NCBI GenBank assembly: GCA_032717465.1
Contig: CM064670.1
Location: forward strand, 14,972,431-15,036,430
From: Coenobita brevimanus
Taxonomy: Eukaryota > Arthropoda > Malacostraca > Decapoda > Coenobitidae
DNA: 64,000 nt
Direction: 5' to 3'
In this document: one piece after another, positions 19,217 to 30,513 of the stretch
How the letters are laid out: each line of letters opens with the position of its first letter
Numbering within the stretch: the stretch's first letter is position 1
Made by a program: the position numbers and the translations under genes
Notes under the pieces: generated by a model
The model's input: the letters and a program-made list of their open reading frames with translations, nothing else
Database searches by the model: none
Told to the model about the DNA's origin: nothing

Positions 19217-20987
19217 GGAAAGAGGTGAAAAGAGGAAGACAGGGTGGAAGTGAAGTTAGCAGGGGAGTGAAAGATAAAAATGGTAGATTACTAGAGGAGA
19301 AGGGAGAAAAAGTGAGCAGATGGAGAGAACACTTTAAGGAATTGTTGAACATAGAGGATGAAAGTAATGCGAGTATAAGTAGCTGGGGAATGGCTGGGAG
19401 AAGGAGGGAGGTGAGAAGACAGGAAGAAATCAGTAGGATAGAAGTTGTGGAAGCAATGAAGAAAGTTAAATCGGGGAAAGCCCCAGGAATTGATGGAGTG
19501 TGTGGTGAAATGCTGAAGCATGGGGGAGAGATAGTAGTAGAATGGATGTGGAAGATGTGCAGATTGGCCTGGGAGGAAGGTAGAGTCCCGGAGGATTGTA
19601 AGTCAGGTATAATTATTCCCTTGTACAAAGGAGAAGGGGAAAAAGAAGTGTGTGGTAATCATAGGGGCATTTTTCTTCTTAGTATAATAGGAAAAGTGTA
19701 TGGTAGGATACTTATTGACAGAGTTAGAGAAAGAACAGAGACATTAGTTGGAGAAGAACAGGGAGGCTTTAGGAAGGGAAGAGGTTGTGTAGATCAGATA
19801 TTCATTCTTAGATCTTTAGTGGAAAAGTTTCTAGAGAAGGGAAAGAAGTTGTATGTGGCTTTCATGGATTTGGAGAAAGCATATGACAGGGTGGATAGAC
19901 AAGGATTGTGGAAAGTGTTAAGAATATATGGAGTAGATGGGAAGTTGTTGAATGCTGTGAAGAGTATGTACGATGGTGCGAAGGCTGCAGTGCGTGTGGA
20001 TGGTGAACTTAGTGAATTTTTCTCTTTGAAAGTTGGGTTGAAACAGGGATGTGTCATGTCTCCATGGTTGTTCAGTCTGTACATGGATGGGGTAATAAAA
20101 GAGGTACAAGGTAGGGTAGCGGATGTTGGAGTGGCCCTGGTGAGAGAGGATAGTGTTTGGAAATCCCTATACTGTTGTTTGCAGATGATACTGTGTTGTT
20201 GAGTGAAGACGAAGGGGAGCTGCAAGGCTTGGTGGATGAGTTTGGGAGAGTGTATAAGAAACGAAATCTAAAGGTGAATGTAGGGAAGAGTAAAGTGATG
20301 GTCTTTGAGAGAGATGAAGTCAGTGAATGTACAGCGAGGTTGGATGGTGAGGAATTGGAAAATGTGAATACGTTTAAGTAGTTGGGTAGTGTGATGAGTA
20401 AGGATGGAGGTTTGGAGGGTGAAGTGCTTGAAAGGGTACAGCAGGGAAGAAAGGTTGCTGGTTCTTTGAAAGCAGTGATAAGAAACAGGGAAGTGAGCAT
20501 GGAAGTGAAAAAGTTACTACATGAGAGTATTGTGATACCGACTCTAACGTACGGAAGTGAAGCTTGGACGTTGTTGGAAGGACAAAAGTCGTGAGTGAGA
20601 GCAGTGGAAATGAATTATTTAAGAGGAGCCTGTGGAGTCACATGGAGAGACAGGTTGACGAATGAGGATATAAAGGAGAGTTGTGGTGTGGATGTGGATG
20701 TGATAGGAAGCATTATGAGGAACACACTGAGGTGGTTTGGCCATGTGGAGAGGATGGAGGGTGAAAGACTGACGAAGAGAGTGTATGTGAGTGAGGTGGA
20801 GGGGGGAAGAGGGAGGGGGAGGCCGAGGATGAGATGGAGGGATGGGGTGGAGAGGTATATGAGAGAGGGGGGTGTGAGTTGGGAGCAGGGCAGTGAAATG
20901 GCGGGGGACAGGGCGACTTGGAGGTGATTTGTTTGTGGCCACCCCAAACGGGATTGAGGCGTCTGGCAATAGATAGATAGATAGATA
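19217..20987 (+). pseudogene. RTE-clade LINE, 5'-truncated, inserted in the piggyBac pseudogene
   Basis: It is flanked by GAACTGTCT (19208-19216) and GAACTTTCT (20988-20996), a 9-bp duplication with one difference. It starts inside the linker region and contains the reverse transcriptase blocks EEQGGFRKGRGCVDQIF, AFMDLEKAYDRVD and QGCVMSPWLF. After a frameshift near 20160 come LLFADDTVLLSEDEGE and the C-terminal RGRGRPRMRW block. In-frame stops lie at about 20379 and 20592. The tail is a GATA repeat (20969-20987). It is the same family as 15254-17413 but decayed. Confidence 0.9.
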
Positions 20988-21825
20988 GAACTTTCTAAAG
21001 TGTAATCTACCTCTGAACAAAATCAGTGACTCGTCCACAGCAAAGTCTTCACCTGCAGAGAAATATTCCATGCACTTGGCACATAGCAACTGGAAATATG
21101 TGCTGAGTCTTGTCATAGGGACCCTAGGCTCAGCATCATCAGGGTGTGAAAATCATATAAATCTAAGAATCTGACAGAATCTGTTTCATTACAGCTCCAA
21201 AAACAGGTGGTCCCCGGCACAACACTGATGTACTCCGGTAGTCTGATGTCTTGGGTAAATGTGTTACAGTACTCCCATGAGTAGCTGCAATGAAATGAAA
21301 GTATACATTTCTTCCTCTGTAACATCTTACCACTTTTTACCCATAAATATCTTACGACTTACATTGGGGTTATCTCAGAAAAAATATGCAGCACGTGTAT
21401 TTGTCCAGAGACACAGAGCAACAATCATATCCTTCCGCATAAATAACTGAAAACAGTCAAGGACTCTCATAGGATGGCTTTGATGATGTAGAATAATACT
21501 TGGATGTACATCAGGAAAATCAGTGTCACATGTAGGGAGAGGGTTATGTCTGGTGTCAGAAAAAGGGTCAGAAAGAAGTGTAAAGTGTGTGGCTGTGCTG
21601 GCATCTTCTCTGGTTGGGATGGGAGGGGGGGCTACGTGACTCGTCACTGACCGCAGACAATGTCTCAATACTCTCGTCATCACTACTTTCAGTTTCAACT
21701 TCACTAACATTGTCTGGGTCAAATTCAGTATCATAACCTTCCATTGAATCATCAGAGAACTCAAAATCACTCACTGACCCACCGTCATATTCATCCTTAC
21801 TATCAGACGATGGCAACTGCTCCAT

Positions 21826-22566
21826 AATTGCGTAATGAATCACACAGTACTCTCCCCTCAGCAATGCAAGTGGTACTGAATTTGAGGGAAGCCAGTGATT
21901 GATATATATAGTCCTGGGAGGCATGTGTTGCCAAATATATGGAATGTTAATTTGGTAAATATAAATGAAATATTATGATTGGTGTGTAGAAATTGCATCA
22001 CAGAATTGGCAGTACGTGAGTGGTCAAAGTTCATGACGTTTCATTGACGTATGGATTGCACCACCAGGGGCTGGAGCTCTTTGTTTACAAACACAGACAC
22101 AACTGCCACTACATGGACACACATAACCCATAAACCGAGTCCTTTGGAGCCCTGTACACACACAGGTTATAACTGTATCATACGCGTGTCACGGGGGGCA
22201 CACCCGGTTGGGCACGTGCACATGAAATTGTGACACGCACATGACACACAACACATTTCTGGTAATGATGAGGTTAATTTTACTTTGTCTTATTGGTATC
22301 CCAACACTTACCGCATATAATTGCAAGCGCGTTCAGCAAGAATGTGTTCGGGGCGAGCTTACTGTACTTGGACAGATTCACTGAATGCTGCTGCTTGATT
22401 TAAAGAAAAATGAAGTGTGTACTGAATATGTCCCAAGACGAATGCGCTCAACATCGAGCACAAGGACAAAGAAGCACTTGCAGTTATCGTACAGTATTGC
22501 GTGTATATTACATGTTATGCAGAAAATATATGAGAAAAAAACGTTCGTCAGAAATATATAGAAATA
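21826..22566. other. Unassigned DNA upstream of the broken piggyBac
   Basis: Probably includes the 5' non-coding part of the piggyBac copy. A TTAA occurs near 22272, but I could not match inverted ends. No exon was recognised. Confidence 0.35.
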
Positions 22567-23095
22567 TATATATATGGATATTTTGAGTTGTCCACATTTT
22601 CTGTTTTCAGTCTGGAAGCTACACTATGGACACCTGTCGGGCTAGACCATGAACTAGAATTCATGATGACTCCAATGCTTCCTTCACCTTTATTTTCTCT
22701 TCCCATTTCCGTCCTCCTCTCTTTTCTGCTTCTCCCATCATTCTTGTCATTTTTTGTTGCTCTTTCCTCTTTGGGTGGCTCTGCGTTGAGTGACAAGTCT
22801 GATAGTTTTCTTTAACCCAGGAAACCATTTACGGTGCTGGGTGATAACCATATAACCAGATAACCAGGCGATGTGGAGCCTTCTATGGTGCCCCAGTTAA
22901 CCGGGTGGAGAGATACAAATGTAGCGTCAGTCTGGGAATGAAAACTCCACACTTCTATGTGCCTTGCTTTGGCGAGATGCTGTCTAGCCCAATGGGACAT
23001 CGATTCTCTGCAAGGGTGGTTGCTTGCCTGCAGTTGATGGTCTGCATAACCAGACAGACTGGGGTTACTCAACCACAACAACAACTACCATCATA
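22567..23095 (-). repeat. Interspersed repeat, longest copy of its family
   Basis: On the minus strand it begins with a GTTGTTGTTGTGG stretch. It then passes CTGGTTATATGGTTA, CTTGTCACTCAACGC and a purine-rich GGAAAG region, and ends with GGAGTCATCATGAATTC and an AT microsatellite. Partial copies lie at 6150-6712, 9840-10135 and 56645-56760. The origin is unknown. Confidence 0.65.
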
Positions 23096-23099
23096 AAAA

Positions 23100-23640
23100 C
23101 TTTATTACAGCATTCAGCAGCTTACCATCTATACCATACATAAGTAGAATCTTCCTTAATCCCTCTCTGTTCATCTTGTCATATGCATTTTCCAGATCGA
23201 TAATTACCTTAAATACCATAATCCCTGTCAAGCCTTCTCCACTATCTGTCTCATTGCTAATATTTGATCCACATATCCTGTACCACTCCTAAAGCCACCC
23301 AGTTCCACACTCTAGGCCATACTTCTCTGTGATAATTCTTTCATATACGAGTATGTTGCCTGCAGTACTTAATGGTCATATACCACAGTAGTTTTTGCAC
23401 CCACTTTGCACACATTCATTCTTTTACAGAGGCACAATCATGACCCTTTTCCACTCTACAGGTACAGTTTCGCTCATCCAGGCTTTCTTACATATCTCTA
23501 ACAAGCATTTCATTCCACTCTCTACACCACATTTAATCATCTGTGCATGTACATTTTGATGACCTGCTGCCTTCCTATCCTTCAGCTGCATTACATTATT
23601 TTTGCACACCACCAGATCCAGTCATGTTTGCATCCAGTAT
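23100..23640 (-). pseudogene. RTE-like reverse transcriptase fragment
   Basis: The minus-strand translation gives QLKDRKAAGHQNVHAQMIK, then VPVEWKRVMIVPLYK, GGFRSGTGYVDQILAMRQIVEKA, and after a frameshift ENAYDKMNREGLRKILLMYG. These are consecutive blocks of an RTE reverse transcriptase up to just past motif A, where the copy stops. It lies 210 bases upstream of the DIMT1 exon, presumably in its last intron. Confidence 0.8.
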
Positions 23641-23850
23641 GCTCATAATGTCCAATAACCAGGTTTTCAGAATATTTTTTCCATGTGCTCCTAACATTCC
23701 ATTGGTTAGCATTCTTCCATTTTTCACTTTTTTTTTTAACTCTCATAACTCAGTATCTTTATTGTGTCTGTATTTGAGAACATTCACTGCTTTTAAAAAA
23801 TTATTTTGACATGGTATTTTATTTAGCTATGGTGTACTATTTTTTTTCAG

Positions 23851-24045
23851 ACTCTAGAAAAAAATTACAAGACAATGTGCTCGTTACAAGAAAAGAAGAT
23901 TCCAGAAGATTTTGTTTTGAAGGATAAAGTGGAAGAAATATTAGTAAATGGAAAATTTGACAAGAAAAGAGCCAGGCAGATGGATCAAGACGACTTTTTA
24001 GCTTTGTTACATGCCTTTAATAAAGAAGGTATACATTTTGTATAG
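23851..24045 (+). CDS. Dimt1: DIMT1 (18S rRNA dimethyladenosine transferase), terminal exon
   Basis: A pyrimidine-rich TTTTTTTCAG acceptor (23841-23850) opens an exon whose first frame reads 64 codons to a TAG at 24043-24045. It starts TLEKNYK and passes through IPEDFVLKDKVEEIL. The end, DDFLALLHAFNKEGIHFV, closely matches the conserved C-terminus of eukaryotic DIMT1/DIM1 as I remember it (FN-x-EGIHF). DIMT1 dimethylates two adjacent adenosines near the 3' end of 18S rRNA in the nucleolus and is needed for small-subunit processing. The exon covers only about the last fifth of a roughly 310-residue protein; the methyltransferase domain must lie in upstream exons not found here. This is the only host gene piece I can identify. 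Confidence 0.88.
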   Translation, partial: TLEKNYKTMCSLQEKKIPEDFVLKDKVEEILVNGKFDKKRARQMDQDDFLALLHAFNKEGIHFV

Positions 24046-24079
24046 AGAGTAAATGTAGGAAACATAGGAATATATATAT

Positions 24080-24085
24080 AATAAA
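24080..24085 (+). terminator. AATAAA polyadenylation signal of the DIMT1 exon
   Basis: A canonical AATAAA starts 35 bases after the TAG, giving a very short 3' UTR. AT-rich DNA surrounds it, so chance occurrence is possible. Confidence 0.55.
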
Positions 24086-25092
24086 TTATTTTTCAAGCAT
24101 CAGTATATTTTTGTTTGCATTTGACTAATGTGCAGTGTACCATAATGTATTTTAACTGTATTTATTTGTGTGAATTAAAGAGTGGGATTCAGGCAGAAGA
24201 GTCACTCCCATTATACTGTACAGCATAGATACTGTACTGTTCATCATGGAATCTTTGATGGTCGGGTCAGTAGCATGTGTGTCTACCAATCTTCCTGATC
24301 TGTCATGGACATTTAAGAGGGTACAGTTGTACAGTATGTTCTTTTATATATTCTCCATTGTTCAGTCCCTGTTGGGGTTTCCTAGATGACATGTACAGAC
24401 TGTCAGAAACACAACTATACAACACAAATATCCATATGCATAACATAAGGTACACTCCAAGTTTTCCACACCTGTTATTCTTTTTTTAAAGCTTTGAGTG
24501 GGAGCTGGTCACTTCTCCAGTGCCAGGAAGAGGTGTTCCTTGGACCTACTGATCAGTTGCTCTTCAAAACCCATATAACATCACATGTGTCTAGTAGAGC
24601 TGCCATCCCATGTCAGGTGTGTGCAAGCTAGTCACCGTAATACATATTTATTATTACATGGTACATCACTCAGTAATACAGTATAACTGTTCATATCCTG
24701 CAGTATTTTCACTACAAAATTATATTGTTTTTTTTCAGCTCTGTGTAGCTATTGTTTGGTCGTACTTCATGTAGAACTGACCATTTGTACAGTACTTCAT
24801 TTCTGAATGCTGATTAGGAGTCTGGCTTTTGATATGTGGATGGCATAGAGATTAACATACTGCAAGCACATTGTCAGCATCATCATCATCACTTAAAGTG
24901 GTGGTATGATTCAGAGATTGGAAAAGGGAAACAATGGAAGAGAACTATCAGTTGGTGCCCAGTCACTCATCATTCATTTAAAAAACACATACAGATTAAA
25001 TTTTTACACATATTAAACATGCATCACTTTACTAAAGGCATACAATTGATGTACTTTTACAAAAAGCGATCACCGAGCTGATGGTTAGTTGT

Positions 25093-25094
25093 TG

Positions 25095-25150
<56 letters not shown>
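25093..25150 (+). repeat. (ATC)n microsatellite
   Basis: About 19 uninterrupted CAT/ATC units. Confidence 0.95.
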
Positions 25151-25344
25151 TCAACCATGATTTCCAGAATGAGATAAGATGAGGGAAGATCCAGAAAGAG
25201 AGAGGGAGTGAAAGAAAGGAAAAGGCACAAAAATGAAAATGTCAGACAGTGTGTCCAGTGAAATGGAAGACACAATCATTCAGATATTATCCAGGCTCTT
25301 GTAATCTAGGTTTTCACAAACAGAACTGCATACATACAATATAT

Positions 25345-25349
<5 letters not shown>

Positions 25350-25388
<39 letters not shown>

Positions 25389-25390
25389 CA

Positions 25391-25446
<56 letters not shown>
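25350..25446 (+). repeat. Compound (GT)n(AT)n microsatellite
   Basis: GT dinucleotides for about 35 bases, a short break, then AT dinucleotides for about 57 bases. Confidence 0.95.
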
Positions 25447-25448
<2 letters not shown>

Positions 25449-26770
25449 TATGTACTTCATGTATGCCCATGGGATAAAGTCATTCCTTTGACTTTCAAGC
25501 TAAGAAAACAGGGCGGATGCAGCCCTTGTCATGTACACCTCCATATATATTTCATTCATTCAATTTGTTATGTGACCAAAAGTTCCGTGATTCACTTTCT
25601 CACACACGTGTGGTTGTTAGTGGAGGTGGCTAAATCCAATGTAACGTTACGTGAAGGAAAGAATATGCCAAATCCAGGTTTGGAGATAAACTCATTTGCT
25701 TTCATACATACTACCCTGTTTATAATGATTGTCTACAGTGATACAGTGATCTATGCACACTCAACTTGGATCGTTATACTTCTTGACTTTGCATCCCACA
25801 TATATATTCCTTAACATTTTCATTTCCAGTGCTTTCAGTTTTGACTTTTCAAACTCATATCATTTGCAGGTCTCATATCCTATCCTTACATTAACCCCTA
25901 AAGGCTGCAAATTGTTGACCTTGCCTACCTCAGGGACCATGAAAAGGGTCCAATTTTTCAACTTTCATCAAGGTAAATTTGGTCGTATCGATTTCAAGAG
26001 CTTGAATTTACTCACGTGAAAATATATATTTCACCCTCCTATGTCCAATGATTACCACACTATCGACTCAAAAAAAAAAAAAAAATAGTAAGACTGAAAG
26101 TAGGAAAATTTTGGAAAATTTTATTTTTTGCCAGATAACCAATAAAATCAATATGAATTTTGTGCCTCAGCATGGAAGGAATGAGCATGAAAGTAAAAAT
26201 ATACATTGTCTGTACTGTATTCAGACTGTCTGTGATCATCGGTATTAGGACTTTACCATACCTGATGGAAAAGGGGATGTGGGGGGTGTCATGTGGCAGT
26301 GAATGTGGCCGACACACACACCCAATATGGTCTAGAGGTGATATGGGGGGTAGTTTGGGTGGGAGGGGACATTGAGGGCAGGATCCAATGGAGCAGAGGG
26401 GGGGTGGAGAGATGGCATGGGGGGAGTCCCTCCCCACACCAGGGGTGGAGGCCGGATCATTCCTTCCACCACCTGATGTCTTGTCTTCCATTGGCTAATT
26501 GCCATTTACATCATAAATGACAGGGGTTTAAAGCTCTCCAGTTTTTTGTATCCTTTCAACGATTGTGGTACATAGGACTTCACGTACTAAGTTCGGAAAA
26601 CCATGATTGTGGTACGTGAGACTTCAGGGGTTATTAATGTGGACACTAACACACTTTTATGTAGTCCACAAGTATGAACCTTGGGTTTAGTATACCTGTA
26701 TTTGTCTCTATTATCCCAATTCCCACTTCAATATTCTGTAGAAACATGTAGTAGTAGTAGTATTTGTTCC

Positions 26771-28084
26771 CTAGGTAGTCTGGCCGAACAACCCCGAGTC
26801 CCTTAGGAAGGCCATGGCCGAGACCGGGCTTTCCCACAGTGCTCTCAAAAAGTGTATGTTGTGTTGTTGGCGTAGGTGATTGTGTGCAGTGCAGTCTTCC
26901 ATAATGTGCTTAATAGTATGGGGTGCTGTGTTGCATCCTGGACAGGCATCAGGGACGGAGTCATCCAGCCTCTTCTGGTAGCTTAAGAGGGCTGGATGGT
27001 GCCCACATCTCAGCCTGGCCAGGCGGACCCTGTCCTCACGAGGAAGATAGGATTCAGAAGGGTGGATGTCAGGAGGCCGTGCATGCATCTGTGTGTTGTT
27101 TTTAAGTGACTGAATGGAGCGGCGAGTGATCTGAGTGTGGATATGCTTCTGGAAGCTGGCCTGAGGTGGGCGAGGGGGGAGAGATGACATTATTTGTGTA
27201 TGGTATCGTGTGCTGGGTGTTGTTTTGATGTTCCTTGGTGTGGGTGGATGTGCTGCCATGTAATATAGTGGATGTTGTGGGTTTGTGGAGGCTGCAGCAA
27301 GAAACTGGGTGCCTCTTATGTCTAGGTGATCCTTGACTTTGAGGACTTTGGTTTCTTGATGTAGGTGGTCTGTGGGTGTAGTAGCTGTGCAGCCTGTGAT
27401 TATTTTTAGGTCCTTGTTCTGTATGGTCTGTAGAGTGTTGTAGTGTGTTTTGGTGAGGTTAGAAGCCCAGGCAATGCTTGCATAATTCATCACTGAACGT
27501 ATGTATTGTTTGTATACTGTGGTGGTAGTTTCTTTGTTGTGTCCGAATGTTGTATGGGCAAGTGACCTCAAAGCATTGAGTCTTGGTGTTATTTTATTTT
27601 TAATGTTTGTGATGTGTTGTTTAAATGACATTGATGTGTTGTATGTTACACCAAGGATTTTGGGTGTGTGTGTGTGTGGTAGGGGATTGTTGCTTATGGT
27701 GAGGTGTGGGATGTGACTGTGTTCTGCTGTCCAGTTTGTGAGAAGAGTCACTGTAGATTTGGCTGGGGCTATTTTGAGCCTGTTTGTGGCGAACCATTCG
27801 TGTAGTGTGTTGAGGTAAGGTTGAATGATGTGTGCAGCTGTGTTTGCATTTTGATGCGTGCATGTAAGTGTTATATCATCTGCATAGGAAGCTATGTGTA
27901 TCTGTGGTGTGTGGGGTGTGGGTATGTCATGCATGTATAGGTTAAAGAGTGTAGGGGACAAAACAGATCCTTGAGGGACGCCGTTTGTGAAGTTTCTGAT
28001 GTTAGAAGACTGACCGGCAAATGTTACATGTGCACATCTGCCTGCTAAGTAGTTTGCCAGCCATCTTTTTGTGTTATTGTGCAT
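26771..28084 (-). pseudogene. LINE ORF, C-terminal part: RT palm to C-terminal Cys/His motif
   Basis: An uninterrupted 437-residue stretch. NGVPQGSVLSPTLFNLYM is RT motif B and IASYADDITLT is motif C with both Asp intact. TPKILGVTYN and YASIAWASN follow. Near the C-terminus CPGCNTAPHTIKHIMEDC gives a C-x2-C-x8-H-x4-C pattern, a small zinc-binding motif also found in Jockey-group and R-type LINEs. The stop lies 7 bases before the ACT tail. Confidence 0.88.
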
Positions 28085-29262
28085 GTTTGTGTTGAGTACA
28101 GTATTTTGTTTGTGAGGTTGTGGCAGGGGATGGCATCAAAAGCTTTGCTAATGTCTAGTGTGATTAGGAGTGTTCTGTGTGGTGGCCTAGCTGAATTCAT
28201 GCCATCGAAAACTCTCCATGTAAGGTCTGTAAGAAGGGTGTTTGTGGAGTGTAGTGGCCTAAAACCATGTTGTGACTGGGCTAGGGGAATGTGAGGTGTG
28301 ACTAGTTGTAGTACCAGTTCTTCAGTGACTTTAGAGGGGGTGCAGAGGACTGTGATGGGGCAATGTGAGGAGGGTAACGTGGGGTCTTTGTTGGGTTTAG
28401 GGATAGTGATGATATTGCCATGCTTCCAGATGTTGGGTATTATGTTGTGTGAGTAGCTGTAGTTTGATATGTTGGTGAGTGCTTGAGGTTGTTAATGATG
28501 TGCTTCGTCTGGTTGTAAGTGAAAGGTGTGTAGTCTGGGTCTTTGGGGAACTGTCTCTTACGTAGGATGATACGTCGGTCTTCGGGATGGGGGTTTGGAT
28601 GGCTGACTTGTGAAAAGTGATTGATGAGAGTGTTTGCTTGTTGTTTGTTTGAGGGTATATTGTCTGTTGTTGTGATGGCAATGTATGATTGTGTGGTGTT
28701 GTTGTTGGAAAGTGTGATGCTGTTTAGTGTTTTGTAGAGTTTGCTGATGTTTGTTTTGTGGTCATGTGTTTGGAGGTAATTTTTCCAGTTTAGCGTTTGC
28801 TGTTCTGATATTTTATTGTTTATTTCAGTGTTGAGTTCTTGTATTTGTTGTATGGTGTCTTGTGTATCGGGTGTTGGGGAGTGTCGCAGTATGTCCCATT
28901 GTCTGATGAGGCCTTGAATTTCTGGTGTGAAGTTGGGGTTGTGTCTCTTTCTGTTGCCTCTAGGGATGTGTCTTTTGTCTGCATTTTGTATAATTGTATT
29001 GAAAGTGTGCACAGCGGTGTTGATGTTTGTGATGGGTGTACTGTTTAGTGTTTTGAGATGTTTCTGTTTCAGTTACAAAGGCCTCCCAGTTGGCTCTCTT
29101 ATAATTAGTGTATGTGTGTTTGTGGCCAGCTGGGGTGATTCTGGTTTTGGTAGTGATGATGATTGGGAGGTGATCAGAACCTAGGGTTTTGACCACTCTC
29201 CATGATGTAGTGGGGGCGAGGTTTGGGGAGCAGAAGGTGATGTCTGGAGATGATGGGAGCAA
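28085..29262 (-). pseudogene. LINE ORF, middle part: endonuclease end, linker and RT N-terminus
   Basis: Successive minus-strand frames give PDITFCSPNLAPTTSW and GSDHLPI (end of the endonuclease). A linker follows with FTPEIQGLIRQWD and the DYTPFTYNQTKHIINNL segment. After another shift comes the RT start, with GNIITIPKPNKDP, SQHGFRPLHSTNTLLTDL and LDISKAFDAIP (motif A Asp). Two or three frameshifts are needed to connect these. Confidence 0.8.
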
Positions 29263-29303
29263 GAGGGCATGGTGTGGGATATGGGTATGTTGGTCTAGAC
29301 TGT

Positions 29304-30501
29304 TTAGTATGAAAAGATTATCTGTCTGGGATTGTAGTACCAGCCCTCTGTCTGTGTCAGGGTTGTTGACATGCCAGGCCGATGACTTGGCGTTGAAATC
29401 ATCACCCAGGATGATGTTGGGTATGATAGTAATGTGGTGTATCTGTGGAGAGTAATTGTGTGGTACTGTGAGGGACGACGGGGGGGGGAAATGTATGTGT
29501 TAGCGATTGTTATGTGTGATTTGTTACCAGTGCGTATTTTAATTGATTGTATTTCTGTTGTGGTGTCATGTGGGGGGAGAAGTGACTTTGTGTGTGCACT
29601 GGTATCTGCAAAGTTGATGGATTTGTGTATCAGGATGATGAGTCCACCGCCACCGCCGTCGGCCCGGTCTTGTCGAATGGTGGTGAAGTTATGAAATGTC
29701 GGTGTTTTCTGTGCTCTGTGTAGTTTTGTTTCTTGTAAGATGGCAATATGTATGTTCTGTTGTTTGATGAATTGTGTGAGTTCATGTTTTTTAGTGTTTA
29801 TGCCATCTATGTTTAACTGAAGGATGTTTATGTTGTGTGTGCGATGTATGTTGGCTGCTGCAGCACTGGGGGTAGATGGTGTGGGTGGAGGGGAAGGGGT
29901 AGGAGGAGGTTGTGATGGAGGTAAGGGTTGAGGTGGATTAAGATGGGTTGGAATGGGAGGAGTTGGGGGACTGGATGGTGTGGGAAGGGTCGGTGGGTTT
30001 GGCTGTGGAGGTGTGAAGGAAGTAGGAGTAGGATTGGAAGGGTGGTTGATGGGTGGGGGGAAGGAGCATAAGGAGCAGGTCCAGGTGTTTGTGTAATGTT
30101 TTCTGGATGCAAGTGTTGTGCAGGTGTAGTGGGTCCAGTTCTTGCAAGAATTGCACTGAACTGAACCCTTTGGCTGTCGGCTCGACGTGATAGGTTTTGA
30201 GCATGTTGGACATGTGTATTTGTTGGTGGGTCCTGGATTGCTCTCAATGTCCCAGGCTAGAAGAAGTCGTTGAGAAATGACAGCCAGGGAGTCAATTCTC
30301 GGTGTAGAAAAAACGGTTGTTGTGTGTGTTGTGTCGGGAGATGTGGTACTTGCTCGGGCGACCGAAGCCACTCCCAGGTACTCGAGCCCCGTGAGGGGCC
30401 GGGGGGGTTTGCGGTGGTTTGGCCCCCATGCTGTCCTCCTCTTCTCTTCGACAGCCTCTGGGGGGTAGGCCCACGACGAAGACGCCACCGCTCCAGGTCC
30501 A
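29304..30501 (-). pseudogene. LINE ORF, N-terminal part: 2A-like, PHD finger, endonuclease start
   Basis: The frame is open from the element's 5' border. The ATG that opens it, at 30551, lies outside the border. Counting from that Met, D101-I-E-S-N-P-G-P108 is a 2A-type ribosome-skipping motif preceded by a hydrophobic LLLAW stretch. The PHD finger follows: C114, C117, C133, C136, H141, C144, C159, C162. A Pro-rich stretch leads to the endonuclease, with LQLNIDG (Asn of the active site) and ILQETK (catalytic Glu). The frame breaks near 29400. The later endonuclease SDH motif (TLGSDHLPI, about 29175) lies in another frame. PHD fingers bind histone tails in chromatin proteins; a targeting role here is inference. 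Confidence 0.85.
30228..30251 (-). other. 2A-like ribosome-skipping motif
   Basis: Codons GAC ATT GAG AGC AAT CCA GGA CCC encode DIESNPGP, matching the D-(V/I)-E-x-N-P-G-P consensus exactly. The upstream residues SQRLLLAW also fit the usual hydrophobic lead. In such peptides the ribosome fails to form the Gly-Pro bond, releasing the upstream product. That is known for the motif; activity of this copy is not shown. Confidence 0.85.
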
Positions 30502-30513
30502 GTAGAAACATGT

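Larger units (their letters stand above)
18126..21825 (-). pseudogene. Second piggyBac-type transposase, broken, split by an RTE insertion
   Basis: Read on the minus strand, an ATG at 21825 opens an acidic leader (EQLPSSDSKDEYDGG, then Asp/Glu/Ser-rich). The core follows with AVDESLILFRGRLHFRK (first catalytic Asp, about 21018-21050). After the insertion at 19217-20987 it resumes with KCKRFGLKLYALC, then HVVLDNWYSS (second Asp), then QMGAVDMIDQ (third). A Pro-rich linker of three 27-bp units (18320-18417) precedes a Cys-rich tail, CRPCRRCWICTTEG to KYCPACKDLPG, ending at a TAG at 18126-18128. Frameshifts near 21640 and 18430 and several stops make it dead even without the insertion. Convincing TIRs were not located. 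It is a different subfamily from the intact copy. Confidence 0.9.
24086..26737. other. Intergenic or intronic DNA with microsatellites
   Basis: No further exon was recognised. The stretch holds an ATC trinucleotide array (about 25093-25150), a GT array (25350-25384) followed by an AT array (about 25390-25446), and an A run near 26070. Short ORFs here are translations of these arrays or chance frames. Confidence 0.5.
26750..30501 (-). mobile_element. CR1/Jockey-group LINE with 2A-like peptide, PHD finger, endonuclease and RT
   Basis: A perfect 12-bp duplication GTAGAAACATGT (26738-26749 and 30502-30513) defines the borders and shows it moved by target-primed reverse transcription. From 5' to 3' on the minus strand there are an open frame without an ATG of its own, a 2A-like motif (30228-30251), a C4HC3 PHD finger, a Pro-rich linker, an EEP endonuclease, a reverse transcriptase and a C-terminal Cys/His motif. 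The 3' tail is an ACT repeat (26750-26764) directly after the stop. Several frameshifts separate the domains, so this copy is dead. Clade assignment is tentative. Confidence 0.88.

Noticed and set aside
24735..24805. Second exon of DIMT1 after a TTTTTTTTCAG acceptor
   Set aside because: The frame stops after about 22 codons and has no similarity to the conserved C-terminus, which already ends at 24045.
25057..25814. ORFs with poly-Met, poly-Cys-Val and poly-Ile-Tyr
   Set aside because: Translations of ATC, GT and AT microsatellites.
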